NCBI GenBank assembly: GCA_030522415.1
Contig: CM060118.1
Location: 20,697,151 to 20,761,150, forward strand
Reading direction: 5' to 3'
DNA: 64,000 nucleotides
Source: Channallabes apus
Taxonomy: Eukaryota; Chordata; Actinopteri; Siluriformes; Clariidae
In this document: in pieces, positions 1-64,000 of the stretch
How positions within the stretch are numbered: the first letter of the stretch is position 1
Layout of the letters: every line of letters begins with the position of its first letter
The notes under the pieces: model-generated
What the model was told of the DNA's origin: nothing
The model's database searches: none
Seen by the model: only the letters and a program-made list of their open reading frames with translations
Program-made: the position numbers and the translations under genes

Positions 1-371
1 TTAAAGTATAAAAGTAAAAGTACCGTGAGGGGCGACAAAAGCATTAAGGTCTCGCTTTCTGATCATGCAAGGGGGGGGGGGGGGAGATGGCGTTGTGCGC
101 GTTCTGATCATGTGACGGGGGGGGGGGGGGGGAGGGCGTTGTACGCGTTCTGATCATGCGACCGGGGGTTGCGCGTTCTGATCATAAAAATAGAGTAACG
201 AGGCTATTTTTAAAATGTAAGGAGTAGAAAGTACAGATAATTGCTTAAAAATGTAAGGAGTAGAAGTAAAAAGTCGGCTGAAAAATAATTACTCCAGTAA
301 AGTATAGATACCCAAAATTTCTACTTAAGTAAGGTAACGAAGTATTTGTACTTCGTTACTTGACACCTCTG
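1..371. repeat. G-rich minisatellite and terminal part of a hAT-like repeat
   Basis: Three to four loose copies of a unit containing gcgttctgatcatg followed by a run of G (runs at about 70-84 and 117-132) lie at 57-186. The stretch then continues into a segment ending in tacttcgttacttgacacctctg near 371, which resembles the outer end of fish hAT-type elements; the rest would lie left of the window. No coding sequence is seen. It lies in the ddx43 intron after exon 12. Confidence 0.45.
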
Positions 372-585
372 ATGTTACTTAAAATGAAAGTGCAGCATGG
401 TATGATGTGGTTGTGTGAATGAGATCACTTGAGAAATGCTGAGCTGGCAGTATTAAAACAATAGTCTGTCTGTTTGCTTAACTCCCTTAAAACTGAAAGA
501 ACAGAAAATTATTTAAATGAAAATAACAAAACCGGGAAAGATTTAAAATGTTAACCATTACACCTCATTCTACCTGAAAACTTAC

Positions 586-23015
<22,430 letters not shown>

Positions 23016-23131
23016 TACACCTGACTGCACACGGCACTCCAGCTCACGTGAAGCTAACATTACAGGCCTAAGTTTGCACGCGGCCGCCAACATCCGCTCA
23101 TGTGGCCACGCCCACTCCACTTGGGCCTTAC
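23016..23131 (-). promoter_or_regulatory. ddx43: Probable ddx43 5' UTR / promoter-proximal region
   Basis: GC- and CpG-rich stretch immediately upstream of the start codon containing a CACGTG E-box (about 23044-23049). No TATA box at a fitting distance. Position is inferred from base composition and the start codon only. Confidence 0.35.
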
Positions 23132-23147
23132 AAGTACTGTACAGTGG

Positions 23148-23270
23148 TAACTCGGCATACGAATTTAAGCGAGCCCTTAAGGCAAAAATAATTGGTTTGC
23201 AATACGAATTTTCCCATAAGGAATAATGTAAATGCAGATAATCCGTATTATTAAAAAATGTCAAGTTTTT
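23148..23270. repeat. Terminal-inverted-repeat element end
   Basis: cagtggtaactcggcatacg followed by cccataaggaataatgtaaa and gcagataatccgtattatt, the outer end of the same family as 56521-59553. A related scrap is at 22215-22262. Confidence 0.5.
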
Positions 23271-25834
23271 AAGCAAAAATTACCAATTATTACGAATATT
23301 ATCAACATTAATCATACTTTCCATATAAAAACATTTAGAAAAAATTTAAATAAATCTAAATATGAAATAAATAGACATTAAACATCCGCTAACTTTAATT
23401 TATGATTTCTCTTAGCACTGGCCGCTTTTTCTTTTTTTAATTTTCTCCCTTTTCTTTTTGCTACCATCTCTGCTAACTTTCTTGGGACCCATGGTTCGAT
23501 GTATTCATTAATTCTAGTTTGGACACCTCCCGGCATTCGTCTCGGTTCAGTTTGTTTGTTAGTATACTGAAAAATGTTTCGTATGCCAATGCAAATTTCA
23601 TGAAAAACTTAAATTCTTATTAGTTAAAATATGCTTAGTTTTAGCATGTCTCTGTTGTCACTGTTGTAGATCAACAACACATAGCTTTCAAATGATATCT
23701 ATTTCTATAGATATCAGAGATTTAATGGGAAATTACTAAATTGCTTTTTGTAACATAGAGTATGTTGCTCAACTGTTTTTTTCCCTTGTGAAATAACTGA
23801 GAATAGCTTTCATTCCCAGCATCTCAATCCAATTACAGAAAGTCTAAAAGACAATTCAAATATTCAAACAAGAACACTGATTATTATTTTTAAGATTTAA
23901 ATTAATTTGATTAGGATTAGACTCATTATCGTGGCACAATAGCTTAGTGATTAGCACTGTAGCCTCGCACCTCCAAGGTCAGGGATCAATTGCCGCCTCG
24001 GGTCTGTGGACATGGAGTTTGCGTGTTCTCCCCGTGCTTGGTGGTATTCCTCCCACTGGCCAAGGACACGCAGATTAGGCTAATTGGAGTTCCCAAATTA
24101 CATGTAGTGTATGAATGAGCATGTGAATGTGTGTTTGTGCCCTGTAAAGGATTGGCTCCCTGTCCAGGGTGTACAGTACCCTGCCTCATTCCCTGAGTCT
24201 CCTGGGATAGACTCCAGGCCCCCCACAACCTAGTATGGAGAATAAAATGGTATAGACTATCAATGAGTGAGTAGACCCATTATAGCGTGGGGTTACAGTA
24301 TATGTTGAAATCCCTGTATTTTTAGATATCTGGAAGCTTAAAACCCACAATGACCAACCACCACTGCTCTCTGTGAGTTCAAGTCATTTCTTTATTGAAG
24401 TAAGATAAAGTTTATTTTTGCATTTATTTCTTTAAACCCAGAGCTTCAGCCCTGTTATGTGCACATAGTTAAAAATAAATTAATCAGCATGACAGAATGG
24501 AAACATTATCAAGCATGTATATTAAGGCCAGTTTTGTGTAATAAATTACTGAATTAGTGGCAAAACATACAAAAAAATATAAAGGCTTAGTAAAACAATT
24601 AGAAATGTGTAACTCTCCCAACCTAAACTCTTAGAAATTGCCAAGGGAAGAGTAAAAAGAGGATTGGGTAACATCAAATAACTATGCAAAAGGCACCATG
24701 AAGCATTTAGTTACAAATAAAAATAACATAAAATGTGTTCATTATTAACATTAATCTACATAATTTTTCTGCAACTCAAATATATGTATGCTATAATGAT
24801 TCGATGGAACACAAAGCAACATCCTAATGTCTAATGTATCATCATGTCCATATATCTGGATTACAAATATGAATTATGTAAAAACCTTTCATCACATTTG
24901 CAGGTTTCTTGTAATTTTTTGTGCTTCCGACTGTTGTAAGCCACAGTGCCAAGATCATCCTCAGTGTGTACCAGAGGCTTAGCACAGCTCCAAAAATCCT
25001 TCAACACTAGTAGGCTTGTCTCATGATATACAAACAGATATTGACATCATACGTGTGTTACATTCTTATTGAAGTTATATTGATAACCAGCTAATAAAAG
25101 GACGTTAAGCAGCATTTTAGGTTGACTTTAAGACTGCGGTGGGCTACAGAATAAAACAATACAAATGTCAAATGTGAGATAAATTATGTAATATGTGAGG
25201 TTACACAATAAAAATGTCATTAAAAAAATCGAAAGAAGTCAGTGTTGATGATATTGATGCAGATTTCTAGGCAGTCACATAAAATCAATTAAACCCTGGT
25301 TATTTGATCCTGTTTCAAATTGTTTTGGACATTTACCACAAACATGGTGCTTATGTTCTATTTCTTTAACTGGTGAAATATTTGACTTAAGTTAGACATA
25401 TATTTCTGAATAAACCGTATTATTAAAAAAAAATATAAAAATCAAGGAGACTCAAATATGAATTCTAAGACCCAGTCGGCCATTAATAACCACAAATGCA
25501 TAAATACTCTCAATCCTTTGTGTGGTTGCATTTTAAACATGCAAGTGCACATGCAAGACTGAGATCAGAGCTCATTCAGTACTATAATCCTTCATGTCAT
25601 TTTTTAATGCTTAATACCTTCTACTTATTTAAAATCCCATCATGACAAAATTATCCATGCAATGGCATGTAAGAACATAATGTTATGAGGAACATCACAT
25701 ATTTTTACGAACTGAAGCTAAAACTTAAAAAAGGCAAGAAGTGAAGCTGCCACCCTCTTTCCTTTGGAAAAAAGTGAATAAGGGATTGTAGGGTGTGTCC
25801 AGTCTCCACTCAGAGGCTGCTGTGTGTGTTAGCA
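23271..25834. other. Intergenic region between kcnq5 and ddx43, including kcnq5 3' UTR
   Basis: The kcnq5 3' UTR must begin at 25834 and run down; AATAAA-type signals on the minus strand occur at 24391-24396 and 24411-24416 but which is used cannot be told. A SINE lies at 23931-24262. No third gene is seen. Confidence 0.55.
23931..24262 (+). repeat. tRNA-derived SINE (family A)
   Basis: Head gtggcacaatagcttagtga ttagcactgt carries an A-box-like segment and ggtcagggatcaattg a degraded B box. The body has catggagtttgcgtgttctc and gattaggctaattggagttc, diagnostic of a widespread fish SINE. A second copy in reverse is at 62265-62495. Confidence 0.75.
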
Positions 25835-60908
<35,074 letters not shown>

Positions 60909-61189
60909 CTGCAAGGAAACAAGACACAAAAACAAAACATTTTAATTTGAAAGTAATTACCTCTTCAGGTGTGCCTTCAAATCTCTGAGGCATCGATTGG
61001 CAAGAAAACATTAGAATGATAAGGTCAGTGACAATCGTCCTGAGCTTCCTGCTCCAGTCAGAGAGGAAGTGGAGTAATATGAGCCCTGGCTTTCCTTTTC
61101 TTTTTAGATTGTTATCAGACCAAGAGACAGTGTCTGGACAGCTCAGGTAAGAGCACAGGTAACACTGATCATAATATCTGTACACTGCT

Positions 61190-61191
<2 letters not shown>

Positions 61192-61264
<73 letters not shown>
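61192..61264. repeat. (CA)n microsatellite
   Basis: About 36 units, uninterrupted. Confidence 0.95.
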
Positions 61265-61266
<2 letters not shown>

Positions 61267-61892
61267 CTCCAACAACTAGGCTCTTAGAGTGATGGAAAGA
61301 CTTTCCACAATGTAAGTGAGTGTAAAGGTAGCAAGCTTCGTAATATACGGACTCATTCTTAACACGATGAATGTATTTTGCATCACTGTACAAACACTCT
61401 TCAAGTCCTTCGGCGCTGCTGAGGAGTGTAAATATATAGTATATCAACTGACTACTGTATGTGAACAGAGGTGTTCTATGGATATGGTATAAATTATAAA
61501 TCATATGAAGAAAAACAACATTTTATCAACCACTTTCCTCTTTTCATCCTCTTGTACAATTATCACTGTCAGAAGATGATAAATAAGTAACTTAGTCCTA
61601 ATCTGGGCCAATGGACAGGGAACAAGCCTGTTTAGGCCCCAAGTAATTGGCTGTTGTTTGGTGGCCACAACTCATGAATCAGTTTACAATTCGATTGAAA
61701 CCTTACGACATTACATAAGTGTGAGTTGGGCCACATCTCATCGATCTGCCGTAATTAAGAATGATTAAAACCTGCTGATTCTGGATGTGGCTTTGATGGC
61801 AGTAAATTGAACTGAAAGGGAGCTTTTACTGTAGTTTTGGCTACTGGTTTGCCTTTAAGGTCTGTGGTTCAGTAAGTGGTTAAATTAACATT

Positions 61893-62055
61893 TAAATACT
61901 GTAGATATACTTATCCAGAGAAACCTACATTTTTATCTCATTATACATTGGAGCAGTTGATGGTTAAGGTCCTGGTTCAAGGGCCCAACAGTGGTAACTT
62001 GGAGGTGGTGTGAACCAGTAGTCCAATAGCCTTAATCACTGAGCTACCCCTGCAC
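61893..62055 (-). repeat. tRNA-derived SINE (family B), partial
   Basis: acttatccagagaaacctac ... cagttgatggttaaggtcct ... caacagtggtaacttgga ... aatcactgagctacccctg. The B-box region has a deletion compared with 53880-54057. Confidence 0.7.
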
Positions 62056-62264
62056 TTAGGGTTAGCTCTGTTGCCTCCTGCCTTCAGGGTTGGGGATGAA
62101 ATCTCAACTCCAGTCAGTGTGTGTGTGTGTGTATGTGTAGTTTGCATGTTCTTGATCAGAGCATTCATCCATCTAGGAACCTCTGTAGTCCAACTAGAGA
62201 ATGTAGAGGCCACTGGTGATCAATATATTTATTCCCGTTTTGTACAACCGTGGTAGGACTTCCC

Positions 62265-62495
62265 GTTAAGATTCACACACATTCACACACTACGGGCAAT
62301 TTGGGAATGCCTATCAGCCTAATCTGCATGTCTTTGAACTGTGGGAGGAAACCAGAGTACCAGAAGGAAACTCACCAAGCACGGGGAGAACATGCAAACT
62401 CCATGCACACAAACTCGATGTGGGAATCGAACTCAGGACCTGGAGGGGGCAAGAGTGTTTAGATAGTGCTAAACACTAAGCCACCGGTCTACTAC
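62265..62495 (-). repeat. tRNA-derived SINE (family A)
   Basis: Reverse copy of the repeat at 23931-24262: ggcaatttgggaatgcctat, cagcctaatctgcatgtctt, cacggggagaacatgcaaac, with a tRNA-like head at about 62410-62495 read on the minus strand. Confidence 0.75.
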
Positions 62496-62518
62496 ATAGC
62501 TGTTTCCAAATGACCTGT

Positions 62519-62551
<33 letters not shown>

Positions 62552-64000
62552 CCTGTGATGGGTTGGCCCTCTCAGCTTAAAGTTCTCTTAAAAAGGCATA
62601 GAATAAGTGAATGACTGAATGATGGTTTGCTTTTTAAGTAAGCACTTCTTTCTTGATCTGACACACGTTTACATAATCAAACCAACAATGTTAAATCTGT
62701 TTAAAAAAAAAAAAAATTGGAGAAATCAAATCTTACCTGTGAGTCATTTTTAATAGTGACTGTGTGGTCAGTGATGGCATTTTGAGGAACTTGCCATGTT
62801 TTGTCATTGTTATTGCTGTATAGTTGTTTGCTCTCTTGCAGTTTTCAGCTTTATACCTGTCTGGGGAGTGTTTTTTTAATAACCATTGTATATTTTCATT
62901 TTCATCACCATTACCATCATGATCCTCATCACCATCCTCATCATCATCATCATCATTCTCTCACACTCAGAGGGAATGTAACTTGTGCGCCTGCAGTTGA
63001 TCAGCAGTGGCGTATGTGTGTAACAGCTGTCGCTGACTTCCCTCACCTGTTAAACTAATCACTTCTTCTGAGAGGTGTAGTCTGTCTGCTCTATCCCTTA
63101 CCCCTAAAAGCCAGACACACTGACCTTAAACTCACATCTCACTAGACGGTCTACAAGGAACAATATTTCCTCACTCTCATCCTCATCTGTTCATTCAGCC
63201 ACACACAGACTGGATGAACAGACAACCCTAAAGCCACCTTGTAGTTCAACCATCATTCATGGGGCTATTTGGGCAAAAACCTTTAGATGATATAAAGCTA
63301 TGAAATCAGTGTGAAAAAGGATTATATTTCTGCCTTATAGCACTTTCCTGCTGCTTTCACTTTTACTGTAAATCTAAGGAAACAAACGCATCAGAACGGA
63401 GATCTGTGTAGCTTGGAGGTATACACTATACCTACAGACACCTTCACACACATCAACTGTGAAAAGAGTCCCTGCTGTAGTCATTGCTGCCTTGGATTTT
63501 ACAGTAGATACACAAATGCGCATACGCCGGGATCTCAGGGATCTCTCCTTGCGCTTGGTGTCAGAGGTGGTGGGAAACTGAGCCGTGTGCTGGTCTAGTG
63601 AAAACAGTGCTTGGAGGAAGGAGCAGCTCAGTTGAGCAGAGAGCTGGAAACAAAGAAGTCGTTTCTGCACAAAGTTAGACAATGTGTCTTTCATTCTTAC
63701 CCTTAGAGTCAAGGCCACTGCGCCAGACTCCTGCAGACACACACCAGCCTCCGTGGCCTGCACCCCAAGAACTTTTTTTTCCATTGGTACAAACCACAGC
63801 AGCATTCTCCACTTTTTTCTCCCTCTGTGCACCTGTGTATATGTGTTCTAGTCAGGACAATAATCTAGAGACAGGATATACAACATATGTGTAAAAAAAA
63901 ATCGCAACTAAAATAAAGAACCTTGCTGTCTGTTGTCCTTGTGAGAATCTTAAAACTCAAGAACGCAATAATGATGAAAGCAGAGAATGAAGTGCCAACA

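Larger units (their letters stand above)
60909..64000. other. kcnq5: kcnq5 intron 1 (part)
   Basis: Contains (CA)n at 61192-61264, two SINEs (61893-62055, 62265-62495), (TG)n at 62521-62550 and a CAT-rich run at 62936-62960. The frame at 63374-63832 (minus) has no recognisable similarity, and no KCNQ exon 1 (a long Gly/Ala/Pro-rich N-terminus) is seen. Confidence 0.65.

Noticed and set aside
63374..63832. 152-codon minus-strand frame as kcnq5 exon 1
   Set aside because: No resemblance to the KCNQ N-terminus or S1 and no suitable donor in phase for exon 2.

Overview
This window is vertebrate nuclear DNA, almost certainly from a teleost fish. The evidence is small exons with GT-AG borders scattered through long AT-rich introns, abundant (CA)n microsatellites, tRNA-derived fish SINEs, RTE- and L2-like LINEs, and many Tc1/mariner, hAT, piggyBac and DIRS-like relics. 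The species cannot be named from sequence alone.

Only two real protein-coding genes are visible, both on the minus strand and both running off an edge. The left part (586-23015) holds twelve exons of ddx43, an RNA helicase with an N-terminal KH domain. The window contains the start codon, the KH domain, the whole first RecA domain and the first part of the second; the C-terminal exons lie to the left of base 1. The right part (25835-60908) holds thirteen constitutive or near-constitutive exons of kcnq5 (Kv7.5, M-type potassium channel), from the end of S1 to the stop codon, plus two candidate cassette exons; exon 1 lies to the right of base 64000. All exon phases join correctly. The two genes are neighbours in the same orientation, as KCNQ5 and DDX43 are in mammals; about 2.8 kb lies between the kcnq5 stop and the ddx43 start.

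Special points in the two genes: ddx43 intron 2 needs a GC-AG splice, and the donor of ddx43 exon 5 is itself the first unit of a 24-unit GT microsatellite. In kcnq5 a 27-bp microexon sits before calmodulin-binding helix B, and two tandem 114-bp, phase-matched, open exons lie in the C-terminal assembly region, apparently a duplicated alternative exon.

The introns are a record of mobile DNA. ddx43 introns hold a piggyBac-type MITE with TTAA duplications, a fold-back hAT-like MITE (two copies), a 3-kb RTE-like LINE with an 18-bp target duplication, an L2-like LINE and a broken piece of what looks like an adhesion-GPCR gene. kcnq5 intron 2 holds a hAT element with a perfect 8-bp target duplication, and a nested composite in which a SINE and a DIRS-like remnant sit inside a terminal-inverted-repeat element. 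I see no CRISPR array, rRNA gene or functional tRNA gene, and no convincing undescribed coding system; the duplicated kcnq5 exon pair is the most interesting host signal.
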